Positions 17,507-25,770 of a stretch of DNA of 64,000 bases are shown here, in pieces (position 1 is the stretch's first letter; each line of letters begins with the position of its first letter). A program made the translations under genes and the position numbers. The DNA lies in IMG/VR virus record IMGVR_UViG_3300043409_002272, positions 23,388-87,387 of that record. One strand, given 5' to 3'. Origin of the DNA: a virus. The notes beneath the pieces are model-generated. The model made no database searches, was not told the origin of the DNA, and worked only from the letters and a program-made list of their open reading frames with translations.

Positions 17507-18333
17507 TTATCTGACTCCTGTTCCATACTCAATAGATTAAAAAGTTTTGCTACTCTATTATGCGATGTATGATTATTCCTTACATCTTTATTTATTCTTT
17601 CTACTTCGTCATTTAAAGAATCTGGATTTTGAAGCAAGTCTATAATAGCTTTAAAAAACGATTCCTCATCTTCATAATTAAAATTATCTGCACTTATCAA
17701 ATTTTTCGTCTTAGCCGATCTATACAGTATACATGGTTTTCCAGATGCGAACACCTTTAAAGGCCAAATTTCACCAGAAAATAAATCAGAAGAAACAGAC
17801 AAGGAGCAAGACATTATAATATCTTTAACCAGATTTTCCTTTGCCTTTCCTAAATACTGTCTATATGGCCACTTCTTATCTCCCCATACCTTAACAATAA
17901 AACCATTTTCAGATAGGGTGTTTAAAATAACATTGTCATTATCATCTATGTATTCGCCAACATAATTAATGTCAGAAATTAAGTTTGTCTTTGATTTTCC
18001 TTTGAGCAAAGGATAGATATCTACGGATGGATCAAAATTATTAAAACAATAAACATTATCATGAAAGTTTTTATTTTCTAAAAAAGAAGCGTTTTTATAA
18101 AATATAACAACCTTGCATTTTGGATAAAGATTTATTGCTTTTTTTGTAGCTCTATCAAATGCTGATTCGCATGTAATAAATAAATCTGGTTTTTTTTCGT
18201 AAAACGCATCTAAAATTGATTTTTCTTTTTGCTTAAAGAATAGAAACTCATGTCCACAAGATATAAATGCTTTTCCCCAACCTGAGAACTCTTCTATGTT
18301 TAATTGTTCCCCATAAACACAAAGAATATTCAT
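17467..18333 (-). CDS. CgeB-like glycosyltransferase
   Basis: The 288-residue protein starts at ATG 18333 with an AGAGG site. The C-terminal half follows the CgeB / GT1-like pattern: NYVGEYIDDND...ILNTLSENGFIVKVWGDKKW, a short helix, then GEIWPLKVFASGKPCIL, where the nucleotide-sugar-binding Glu normally lies. The N-terminal half is a Rossmann-like domain with PDLFITCESAFDR. It probably transfers a sugar from a nucleotide donor to a glycan or protein in the host cytoplasm. It follows the nucleotidyltransferase gene by one base. Confidence 0.65.
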   Translation of the reverse strand: MNILCVYGEQLNIEEFSGWGKAFISCGHEFLFFKQKEKSILDAFYEKKPDLFITCESAFDRATKKAINLYPKCKVVIFYKNASFLENKNFHDNVYCFNNFDPSVDIYPLLKGKSKTNLISDINYVGEYIDDNDNVILNTLSENGFIVKVWGDKKWPYRQYLGKAKENLVKDIIMSCSLSVSSDLFSGEIWPLKVFASGKPCILYRSAKTKNLISADNFNYEDEESFFKAIIDLLQNPDSLNDEVERINKDVRNNHTSHNRVAKLFNLLSMEQESDKCLLELKKILEKY

Positions 18334-18334
18334 C

Positions 18335-19021
18335 TTAACCTCTTTTCACTAGTTTCTTTGCTCTATCTATATCTTTGGAAGTATCTATCTCAACCATTTT
18401 CCAGTTGTTATTCCTATGAGCTTTAAATATACCAGACTGATCTATTATTTCATTAAAAATTTCAAAGCAAAATTTCTTATGTGATCTTTCATTGTTTGTT
18501 ATTTTTTTATAGAGAAGCAATTCATTTCCAGTGAGCATAGCTATATGGCCCCACTTTGGACTTATACCATAAGAAAAATGAACAGCATTGTTATCAACTA
18601 CATTAACTCCAACCTCCATAGACCTTTGATTTTTTTCATTGTCTATAGCAACCCAAGAATTGTTTTTTGGTGTTTCTTTAAAAATCTCGTCTGTAAAAAC
18701 AAGATCTCCATAAATTATTAAAAGTTTTGAATAGTTATTCCTGCTTAAAGCTAAATTGACAGACATTGATGTGTTAGTAGATTCGTAACTTTTGTTTTCT
18801 ATATATGAAATTAAAGAAGGCATTTTTTCTAATACTTTATCTTTTTGAAATCCTACTATCACAGTTATTTCGTATTTTGGAAAACATGATTGAATTATAC
18901 TTATTTGTCTACCTATAACTGTTTGATCTGACGATATACCAATAGCCGATTTAGGACCATATGCCTTCATTCTTTTGCCAAGGCCAGCAGCTAATATAAC
19001 AACCCCAAGTTTATGAGCCAT
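18335..19021 (-). CDS. Sugar-phosphate nucleotidyltransferase
   Basis: The 228-residue protein starts at ATG 19021. Residues 6-22 carry the nucleotidyltransferase signature VVILAAGLGKRMKAYGPK. An ESTNTSMSVNLAL segment and LIIYGDLVF follow, as in LicC/HddC-like enzymes that join NTP and a phosphorylated sugar or choline. It would make an activated donor for neighbouring glycosyltransferases. The 11-base overlap with the GT2 gene indicates one transcript. The substrate cannot be read from the sequence; the nearby heptose-kinase relative makes a heptose donor one option. Confidence 0.7.
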   Translation of the reverse strand: MAHKLGVVILAAGLGKRMKAYGPKSAIGISSDQTVIGRQISIIQSCFPKYEITVIVGFQKDKVLEKMPSLISYIENKSYESTNTSMSVNLALSRNNYSKLLIIYGDLVFTDEIFKETPKNNSWVAIDNEKNQRSMEVGVNVVDNNAVHFSYGISPKWGHIAMLTGNELLLYKKITNNERSHKKFCFEIFNEIIDQSGIFKAHRNNNWKMVEIDTSKDIDRAKKLVKRG

Positions 19022-19781
19022 TACTTATTTTGTCTCTTATTCTTGCCCAATTTTTAATCCATACATTTTTTTCTACTGTATTGGAAGAATTGTACTTTCC
19101 TGTTCTCATGATTACATATTTTTCTGGTATATGATAACAAACGAATTTCTTAGCTATTCTTATCCACCAATCGTAATCTTCTGCTACACGCATTTCTTCG
19201 TCAAAAAAACCAGAGTCTTCAATTGCATACTTAGCAACCAAACTATGTGGTGGAATTATGCACTCTGAAAGCAATCTTTCTGAGCAGAATGGTTCTTTAT
19301 ATTGTTGATGAATCCTATTGTTGTCTACATATAAATTTTCATAGTCACAATACACAACGCCAACATAGTTTTGATGTTCAATCATTTTTTTAACTGTTTT
19401 TTTTATTTTTCCAGCAATGTGCATGTCATCTGAATCAATAAATGAAAAGAAATCTGTTTCATCAAAACAAGATTTTATTCCAATGTTTCTAGCTGCTGAT
19501 GGACCTTTAGATGCATTTGCAGCAATTAATTTTATTTTAAAATCATAATCTTTATATGTTCCAACTATTCCAGAGACTTCATTTTCTGAAAAGGGTTTTG
19601 GATTAGTTATTAAATTGTATATGTTTTGTGCTGAATTATCTGTAGATCCATCATCAATAACTACAATGCTTTTACTGTCATACGGATCATTAGCCACACT
19701 GTCTAGGCAGCTTTCTATCCAATGACCATAATTGTAATTTGGTACAACTACAGTTACCCTTGGCTTATTATGCATGGACAT
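19011..19781 (-). CDS. Family 2 glycosyltransferase
   Basis: The 256-residue protein starts at ATG 19781. It is a classic GT-A enzyme: VTVVVPNYNYGHWIESCLDS at the N-terminus, VVIDDGSTDNSAQ, ASKGPSAARNIGI, and the metal-binding FIDSDDM. The C-terminal EDYDWWIRIAKK motif provides the catalytic base region. All key motifs are intact, so it is likely an active inverting glycosyltransferase. It overlaps the next upstream gene by 28 bases. Confidence 0.88.
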   Translation of the reverse strand: MSMHNKPRVTVVVPNYNYGHWIESCLDSVANDPYDSKSIVVIDDGSTDNSAQNIYNLITNPKPFSENEVSGIVGTYKDYDFKIKLIAANASKGPSAARNIGIKSCFDETDFFSFIDSDDMHIAGKIKKTVKKMIEHQNYVGVVYCDYENLYVDNNRIHQQYKEPFCSERLLSECIIPPHSLVAKYAIEDSGFFDEEMRVAEDYDWWIRIAKKFVCYHIPEKYVIMRTGKYNSSNTVEKNVWIKNWARIRDKISNGS

Positions 19782-20572
19782 ATGTCTTCACACTTTTTAA
19801 TCATGGAAGTAAGGTTTTGCGTTGTTGCAATATATTTTATTTTTTCAACAATAGTGTTTGCTGGTTTTTCTGAATCATCATCAACAACAGCTTCTTCGTT
19901 TCCACGCAAGAAATTAAATATAAAAGATTGAAAAGTAAGACCATTGTTCTGAGAATCAATCGGTTCTAACAATAGGAATCTTTGCATGTTGTCATTCAAG
20001 GCAATATCAATTTCTTCTACAAATCTATTTGGTATAATAAAATCGGAGGTGAAAACAGACATGTATATGCAATTTGTTTTTTGCATTGCTACATTCATAG
20101 AAACATCACCAACATATTCACCATCAACTATATGCCTAATAGACCATTTAAATGTTACTTTTTTATCATTAAGAACTTTCATTATTTTTGATGGTTGAAC
20201 TTCTGGATTAGCACAAAAAATTACTTCGCTAAATTGTTTGGTTTGATTGCAAATACTATCTATAATTCTAATTAAATTTTCTTCGCTTTCTTTTATCATA
20301 ACTAAACAGCCGACTCTAACTGAACATCTTTCTCTAGCACTTTGCTTTGCTTCTTCAAATGTTTTTCCTTCTAAAAAAGATATTGGTCTATATGTCATGC
20401 AAGCATGATTATTAATTACAAAAAATTCCTTTTCTTCATCAAACGATTCATCTACAGCAACACCATTTTCTTTAAGCTTTTTTATTTTATCAAAAGAGCA
20501 ATCTGTTTGAGTTTTATCAGAATAAATGGCAAACGCACAATCTTTACATGATGTATGAACACTTCCTAGCAT
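19754..20572 (-). CDS. GT2-like protein with N-terminal cysteine motif
   Basis: A 272-residue protein. ATG 20572 overlaps the upstream stop as TAATG and has the strong site AAGGAGAAAATA; a frame nine codons longer exists but lacks this. The N-terminus has HTSCKDCAFA...TQTDC and a later NNHAC, four cysteines that may bind metal. The same Cys domain heads other phage GT2 proteins. From residue 85 the fold looks GT-A-like (VGCLVMIKESEENLIRIIDS), but the DXD position reads SVFTSDF, so activity is uncertain. Confidence 0.55.
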   Translation of the reverse strand: MLGSVHTSCKDCAFAIYSDKTQTDCSFDKIKKLKENGVAVDESFDEEKEFFVINNHACMTYRPISFLEGKTFEEAKQSARERCSVRVGCLVMIKESEENLIRIIDSICNQTKQFSEVIFCANPEVQPSKIMKVLNDKKVTFKWSIRHIVDGEYVGDVSMNVAMQKTNCIYMSVFTSDFIIPNRFVEEIDIALNDNMQRFLLLEPIDSQNNGLTFQSFIFNFLRGNEEAVVDDDSEKPANTIVEKIKYIATTQNLTSMIKKCEDICPCIISQG

Positions 20573-21051
20573 TATTTTCTCCTTGATTCTATATAGCAAT
20601 AAAATGAGTCAAGCTTGACATTCTCTATTATCATATCATTTTCTACAAGTATATTTTTTATAAAAGGTATTGTAAATCCAGATTTTTTAAAATTCCATCC
20701 TTCTTCTTGACCGCCATAAATATATTGTGAAATATCTTCTTCTTTAATAGTTCCAATTGTTACCAACCTACATAATTCAATAATATCTTCAAAAAATAGA
20801 AATAATTTTCCTTCATGCTTTAATTTTTTGCACCAATGCTTAATAGTGTCTTTTATTTCTAAATGACTTATAAAATTTAAAACTCTTTTGCAAGAGATAG
20901 CATCTAACTCACCATCATCTGCAATTTTACTTAAATCTTGATAATGACAATACAAAACACTATTAGACGATGTTGGAAATGGGCTTATATATGTAAACTC
21001 ACTATCTTCAACATCTTCTATAAAGAATGGTATTCCTATATTTATTTTCAT
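20572..21051 (-). CDS. SAM-methyltransferase-like protein, N-terminally reduced
   Basis: A 159-residue protein. The ATG at 21051 overlaps the upstream stop as ATGA, and a GTG three codons earlier is less likely. The segment GELDAISCKRVLNFISHLEIKD...KLKHEGKLFLFFED matches the post-motif II/III half of class I methyltransferases of the predicted SAM-dependent type. The glycine-rich motif I (E/DxGxGxG) is absent, so the protein may be inactive or a partner subunit. It lies within the sugar cluster. Confidence 0.5.
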   Translation of the reverse strand: MKINIGIPFFIEDVEDSEFTYISPFPTSSNSVLYCHYQDLSKIADDGELDAISCKRVLNFISHLEIKDTIKHWCKKLKHEGKLFLFFEDIIELCRLVTIGTIKEEDISQYIYGGQEEGWNFKKSGFTIPFIKNILVENDMIIENVKLDSFYCYIESRRK

Positions 21052-22043
21052 AGTTCCCACCAGTTTTTGGTTACTGCCTTCTGTAAAACTTCATTCCATC
21101 TATTCGTAAAAGATTTTAAAGAAAAATTTTCAACTATTGTTTTTCTTGCTTCTTCTCCCATTTTTCTGCACAAAGAAGGATCTTCCAAACAATTATTCAA
21201 AAACAATTTAAGTTCTTCTTCATCATTTGAAATAAATCCATTTACGCCATTTTTAATTATCTCTGGACACATACCATTTGCAGTAGTAACAACACAACAA
21301 CCACATGCCATAGCTTCTATTAAAGTAGTTGGTAGCGGACTAAATATTGATGTGTTTAAAAATATACTAGATCTATTATAGCCATTAACTAAATCATCGA
21401 TATTTTTAGCTGGTTCAGAAAGATCAGGATTATTGCCAATTACAACTACTGGCATATCCTTGGTTATTGTCTGCCACAATGTAAATCCACATTCATAATC
21501 TCTATTTTGCCAATCATTAACGACACTCAAAATGTTGTTTTCTCTTTTTATTTTTTTATTGTTAAAAACCTTAGTGTCAACCCCATGATTAATAACTTCA
21601 TGTTCTTCCTTAAAATCCCAAGACTTTACAGAATATTCAGAAATAAATATATTTGTATTGCCAAGTTTTTTCTTTAATGAGGTTCTTGTTTCTGTCATGC
21701 ATACATGTTCTAGGCATATTAATGGTATGTGTAAATGTTTAGATATAATCGATGCTATATTAAATTGCATAAATTTTTCATGGCTTAAAATAGCATCAAA
21801 AACTAGATAGTTTGGAATATCAGATATTTTATCTATATTATTTAATAGCTTATGGTTTTTTGGAACTTCTGCATATTGAGTATTCCAAGCTTTAATTTTT
21901 GGATTGTTTATGACCCAAAAATCAGCATTGATATCAGCCATATTAGACTGATATCTTTCATGCGTTGAAAATGTAAGTATCTTAAGTCTATCCCCACTTT
22001 TTCTAGTGGATGACCTTATTATATTACTTAATGCAGAATGCAT
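21048..22043 (-). CDS. Family 4 glycosyltransferase (GT-B)
   Basis: The 331-residue protein starts at ATG 22043 with an AGGGGA site. The C-terminal donor domain is well conserved: NHGVDTKVFN, ILSVVNDWQNRDYECG, and FLNTSIFSPLPTTLIEAMACG containing the E-x7-E-like region, then VVTTANGMCPEIIKNGVNG. The N-terminal acceptor domain is short. Likely a retaining glycosyltransferase acting on a glycan or protein. It starts one base after the PhoH gene ends. Confidence 0.82.
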   Translation of the reverse strand: MHSALSNIIRSSTRKSGDRLKILTFSTHERYQSNMADINADFWVINNPKIKAWNTQYAEVPKNHKLLNNIDKISDIPNYLVFDAILSHEKFMQFNIASIISKHLHIPLICLEHVCMTETRTSLKKKLGNTNIFISEYSVKSWDFKEEHEVINHGVDTKVFNNKKIKRENNILSVVNDWQNRDYECGFTLWQTITKDMPVVVIGNNPDLSEPAKNIDDLVNGYNRSSIFLNTSIFSPLPTTLIEAMACGCCVVTTANGMCPEIIKNGVNGFISNDEEELKLFLNNCLEDPSLCRKMGEEARKTIVENFSLKSFTNRWNEVLQKAVTKNWWEL

Positions 22044-22778
22044 TTATTCCCCTAACTGCTCAACGATATATTTAATAAGCCCATGCCTTTGTATATCATC
22101 ACCAGTCAGGAACACTTTAGCAATATCTTTATGATTAAGTTTTTCTAAAATCCACTCCATAGTATTTCCTTCGTAGTGAGGCAAGTCTGTTTGTGTATGA
22201 TCACCACAAACAACAACTTTTGAATTTTGACCAAACCTAGTTAAAAACATTTTTAATTGCCGTCTTGTGGCATTTTGTGCTTCATCTAAAATAATCATAG
22301 AGTCATTAAATGTTCTTCCTCTCATTAATTCAAGAGGACATATTTCTAATATCTGATCATTTCTGATTGCTTTCATTTTTGTTTTTGTTACAAAATTACC
22401 GATTGCCTCAAGCATGGCAACCATAAAAGGTTCAGTTTTTTCTTTTAAATCGCCTGGAAAAGCACCAATCTTTTGCCCGCATTCAATTAATGGTCTAGCT
22501 ATAATAATTTTTTCTATTTTTTTCTGCATCAACAATCCAGCAGCAACACCACAAGCTATAAATGTTTTCCCTGCACCAGCAGGACCAGAACATATTGTAA
22601 GTGTGTGTTTTTCAATTGCTTCTATATAAATATCTTGATTTTTTGTTTTTCCTTTTATTTGATTCGTCTTTTCTTCTTCAACTGACTTATCTCTTTCTTC
22701 CTTCCAAGAAAGTTCTGTTGGTTCTTCTTTATAGTTTGCAATGTCTACCCAAGTTTGTTTTTTCTTTTTTGGAGGCAT
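22044..22778 (-). CDS. phoH: PhoH-like ATPase
   Basis: The 244-residue protein starts at ATG 22778 with AAAGGTGAT. Walker A is GPAGAGKT (residues 65-72) and Walker B is MIILDEAQN (161-169). IARPLIECGQKIGAFPGDL and GDHTQTDLP are typical PhoH motifs. The first 50 residues are lysine/glutamate-rich. PhoH is very common in marine phages; the RNA-helicase or phosphate-stress role proposed for cellular homologues is not settled. The first 50 bases lie inside the preceding glycosyltransferase gene. Confidence 0.92.
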   Translation of the reverse strand: MPPKKKKQTWVDIANYKEEPTELSWKEERDKSVEEEKTNQIKGKTKNQDIYIEAIEKHTLTICSGPAGAGKTFIACGVAAGLLMQKKIEKIIIARPLIECGQKIGAFPGDLKEKTEPFMVAMLEAIGNFVTKTKMKAIRNDQILEICPLELMRGRTFNDSMIILDEAQNATRRQLKMFLTRFGQNSKVVVCGDHTQTDLPHYEGNTMEWILEKLNHKDIAKVFLTGDDIQRHGLIKYIVEQLGE

Positions 22779-23868
22779 GTTTGATCACCTTTAAAAATTT
22801 TAAACCCACTTTTTCGTGGGAGAATTCGTAGGCACGATCTAAAGCAGAAGTAGCCTTAGATTTTCTGATATCCTCCATCGAATAACAATCTCTCATCTTC
22901 CTTCTTAAGTCATGAATATCAATTGACCACCAATATTCAGAACCATCGTAAATGCCATTAAGAATCCTTTCTTGACCGAAAACAAATTCCTTATGGCAAT
23001 CAACCATCCATCCAACATTGTCATTCAAATAGTCTTTGTAACCAGAGCAATTAGTTACAATAGGTGTCTTTCCAAAACCCATTGCATCAAATGCTGGTAT
23101 ACTCCAAGCTTCACCATAAGATGCTTGTACAAAAGCATCGCATGAATTATGCAGTTTATATATAGCGTTATTTGATAATCTTTCTTTTATACAAAATACT
23201 CTAGGTGGTCTTTTGACATTAAGTCCAGAGGAAATAGAATTGCAGTATTTAACAAAGTCTTCTTTGTCATCGTGATTTGTTTTTACTATTAAGCAAACAT
23301 TTTCATCTCTTGAAAACTCTAAAAAATATGCTTTTAATAATGACGATAAATTCTTTCTTCTTTTCTGTTCTCCAATAGTATAAAAGATAAAATCATTTTT
23401 AAAAGTATTGTCTTCTATCTGTTTTAACTTTTCAAATTTTTCAGTATAAATAGAAAAATCTCTAGCATGAGGAACAACATATATTGGAACTTTTACTCCA
23501 CTATTTCTGCATGATTCAATCATTTCATTATTTATAACAACACAACAATCCATATTATTTAAATGGTTTTGCCAGCCAGCCATTCTAAATGAAGATGTTT
23601 CATGAGCAAAAAGTGCTATATTTAAATCAAAATTTGAATCATATTGCATATGAGTTGGAAGAGTGTGTTGAATAACAACATTGCAATTATCTATCGATTT
23701 TTTTTCTAACTCTTCTACTCTTTTGTGTGGCGTGTGATTTAATTCATTAAACTTCAATGGTCTACAAACAACATTTACGCCAACTGAATCTAAAGATAAT
23801 ATATAATCTTCAGCAGCTTGACCATATCCAGTTCCATCTCTGTAATTTCCAATGTAAAGAACTTTCAT
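22729..23868 (-). CDS. Family 4 glycosyltransferase (GT-B)
   Basis: The 379-residue protein starts at ATG 23868 with an AAGGA site. It begins MKVLYIGNYRDGTGYGQAA, the GxGY loop of GT-B enzymes. The donor domain has FIFYTIGEQKRRKNLSSLLKA and FVQASYGEAWSIPAFDAMGFGKTPIVTNCSG, with the E-x7-D variant of the usual E-x7-E. Likely active. It sits between another GT4 gene and phoH. Confidence 0.85.
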   Translation of the reverse strand: MKVLYIGNYRDGTGYGQAAEDYILSLDSVGVNVVCRPLKFNELNHTPHKRVEELEKKSIDNCNVVIQHTLPTHMQYDSNFDLNIALFAHETSSFRMAGWQNHLNNMDCCVVINNEMIESCRNSGVKVPIYVVPHARDFSIYTEKFEKLKQIEDNTFKNDFIFYTIGEQKRRKNLSSLLKAYFLEFSRDENVCLIVKTNHDDKEDFVKYCNSISSGLNVKRPPRVFCIKERLSNNAIYKLHNSCDAFVQASYGEAWSIPAFDAMGFGKTPIVTNCSGYKDYLNDNVGWMVDCHKEFVFGQERILNGIYDGSEYWWSIDIHDLRRKMRDCYSMEDIRKSKATSALDRAYEFSHEKVGLKFLKVIKHASKKEKTNLGRHCKL

Positions 23869-23869
23869 T

Positions 23870-25369
23870 TTAGTTCCTTATAGATTCATAATGGTTATAT
23901 TTAGATACTATTTTTTCTACTTCCTTGCATACATCTTCTTTAGAAGACATATTGTAATTCATTTTTTTTAAAAACTTTGAAAACAAAAGAGAAAAGTCAT
24001 CATTAAAACATTTTAGCAACTGTTTTAAAAAATCTGAATTATTTTCAAATAATATTTGTGAAGATATACTCATATACCTTTTTGGTTCATTCCATGTATT
24101 TGAGCTTGGTATAGATAAAAAGTGATTTTTTAACTTTTCTGAAACAGCATCATAACTATATTTTTCTTTTGCTAAATTTAATGTTTTATTAGACTTAAAC
24201 TTTCTTACTGATTCTGGCTGTTTAAAATATTTAATACAAATATCTACAAAATTTTGATTGTCTGGTAGTGCAAACTTTCTATGTGTTTCAACCTCATAAT
24301 GCATTCTCTGTACCTTTATTGGAAAACCATCAAGTTTTCTAACTATATCGTACATGGCACTATAATCTGTAGCACAAATAGGAACTCCACAAGAAGCTGC
24401 TTCAACTAATGGCATTCCAAACCCTTCTGCACAAGAATACTGAACATATAGATCCATTAGATTATACACCATTGCCATAGAGTCTCTTTTTGCACCAGAA
24501 CTTGTATTAGGAAACAAAGAAGATGTTTTTTTGCAATGATTGCATTGTATAATTGCACCATTAAAATTTGATATTGATATGTTAAAACAAACTCTACAAC
24601 TATATGTAAAGAATAATTTTTTTGATATTTTTGGTCTTTCTGCTATTAGTTTTGGTATATCCCAACCAACATCTGGATAAGTAGTGTGCATATATAGAAT
24701 TAATTTTGAAGATATCTCTTTTGGTGCTTGGTCCAACAACATTTCAAATGCATCAAAAAGATCTGGAATAAGTTTTCTTTTTTGATTTCTCATAACAGAA
24801 CCGATTATTAAACAGTCTGGATCTAAGCCATGAGACTTTTTAAATTCTTTCTTGTCTTTAATCATTGTAAATACTTCGTCTGCTGCTGGAGATGCAGAAG
24901 AAATTAAATTTAAATTTGGGTAATTTTCTTTAAGTATATCTAATGCCCAATCTGAATATGTAAATATGGAATCTGCCTTAGTTAATGTATATATCCATTC
25001 TGGATCTAGTGGAATAGAATCAATGGTTGGCATATAAGCCCAATGAAAATGTCTCTTGTAAGGCGAATCTCCAATAAAATCATCAATCCAAGGATCTCTA
25101 AAAGACCATACTACATCTGGTTTAAATTCCAGAAGAACATCTTCAAAAATAGAAGATCCGAATCTTCCAGCCCCATTATCTTCCTTTGGATAGTATATTT
25201 TCCAAGGTGGTTTTGGAACTGATGAATGATCTTTACCAAAACACCCTATTTCTGCCAATTCAAATTCTCCTGTTTGATAAAGCCTATTCATAATCTGGCA
25301 ACCATAGTTGGCATATCCAGAGTTTATAAATGTAGCTTCACCGCACAGGAGTATTCGTTTTTTTGACAT
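23870..25369 (-). CDS. Family 4 glycosyltransferase with inserted zinc ribbon
   Basis: The 499-residue protein starts at ATG 25369 with a TAGGA site. The N-terminal GT-B half is ILLCGEATFINSGYANYG; the donor half has IIGSVMRNQKRKLIPDL and YVQYSCAEGFGMPLVEAASCG. Between these, residues 258-279 carry C-x2-C-x14-C-x2-C, a zinc-ribbon-like knuckle inserted just before the substrate-binding Glu helix. About 150 residues follow the catalytic domain. Comparable insertions occur in some phage glycosyltransferases. The knuckle may bind an acceptor or stabilise the domain. Confidence 0.82.
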   Translation of the reverse strand: MSKKRILLCGEATFINSGYANYGCQIMNRLYQTGEFELAEIGCFGKDHSSVPKPPWKIYYPKEDNGAGRFGSSIFEDVLLEFKPDVVWSFRDPWIDDFIGDSPYKRHFHWAYMPTIDSIPLDPEWIYTLTKADSIFTYSDWALDILKENYPNLNLISSASPAADEVFTMIKDKKEFKKSHGLDPDCLIIGSVMRNQKRKLIPDLFDAFEMLLDQAPKEISSKLILYMHTTYPDVGWDIPKLIAERPKISKKLFFTYSCRVCFNISISNFNGAIIQCNHCKKTSSLFPNTSSGAKRDSMAMVYNLMDLYVQYSCAEGFGMPLVEAASCGVPICATDYSAMYDIVRKLDGFPIKVQRMHYEVETHRKFALPDNQNFVDICIKYFKQPESVRKFKSNKTLNLAKEKYSYDAVSEKLKNHFLSIPSSNTWNEPKRYMSISSQILFENNSDFLKQLLKCFNDDFSLLFSKFLKKMNYNMSSKEDVCKEVEKIVSKYNHYESIRN

Positions 25370-25377
25370 TTTAATTC

Positions 25378-25761
25378 CTATAGTATTTGATTGCCAAAAT
25401 CTTCTTCTTCTGCAAATACTTCCGTTTGTTCTTCTTCATCGTTTGATTTCTGATCTACATACCAAAATTTTTGAACTATAAATTTAATTTTATGCCTGTT
25501 TTTGCCATTTTCTTTATCTACCCAACTTTCTGTTTTAGCAGAAGTATGCACCAAAATTCTAGAACCTTTTTTAAAATACTTACCAATCAAATCAGCAGTT
25601 TTTTCCCAAGCAACACAATCAATAAAAGTCATTTCTGGTTTTTCTTGATTTTTAGATGGGTTTCTAACCGAAATACAAAAGTTAACAACAGATTTTCCGT
25701 TGTTTAATTTTATAAGTTCTGGTTCTCTAGTTAGCTTGCCAAGGAAAGAACAAATATTCAT
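25378..25761 (-). CDS. ssb: Single-stranded DNA-binding protein
   Basis: The 127-residue protein starts at ATG 25761 with a GGAGATAGAA site. One OB fold is evident: NICSFLGKLTREPELIKLNNGKSVVNFCI, FIDCVAWEKTADLIGKYFKKGSRILV. An acidic tail (DEEEQTEVFAEEEDFGNQIL) replaces the DDDIPF-type tip of cellular SSB but would serve the same partner-binding role. It is in the replication block next to the polymerase C-terminal subunit. Confidence 0.9.
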   Translation of the reverse strand: MNICSFLGKLTREPELIKLNNGKSVVNFCISVRNPSKNQEKPEMTFIDCVAWEKTADLIGKYFKKGSRILVHTSAKTESWVDKENGKNRHKIKFIVQKFWYVDQKSNDEEEQTEVFAEEEDFGNQIL

Positions 25762-25770
25762 TTCTATCTC

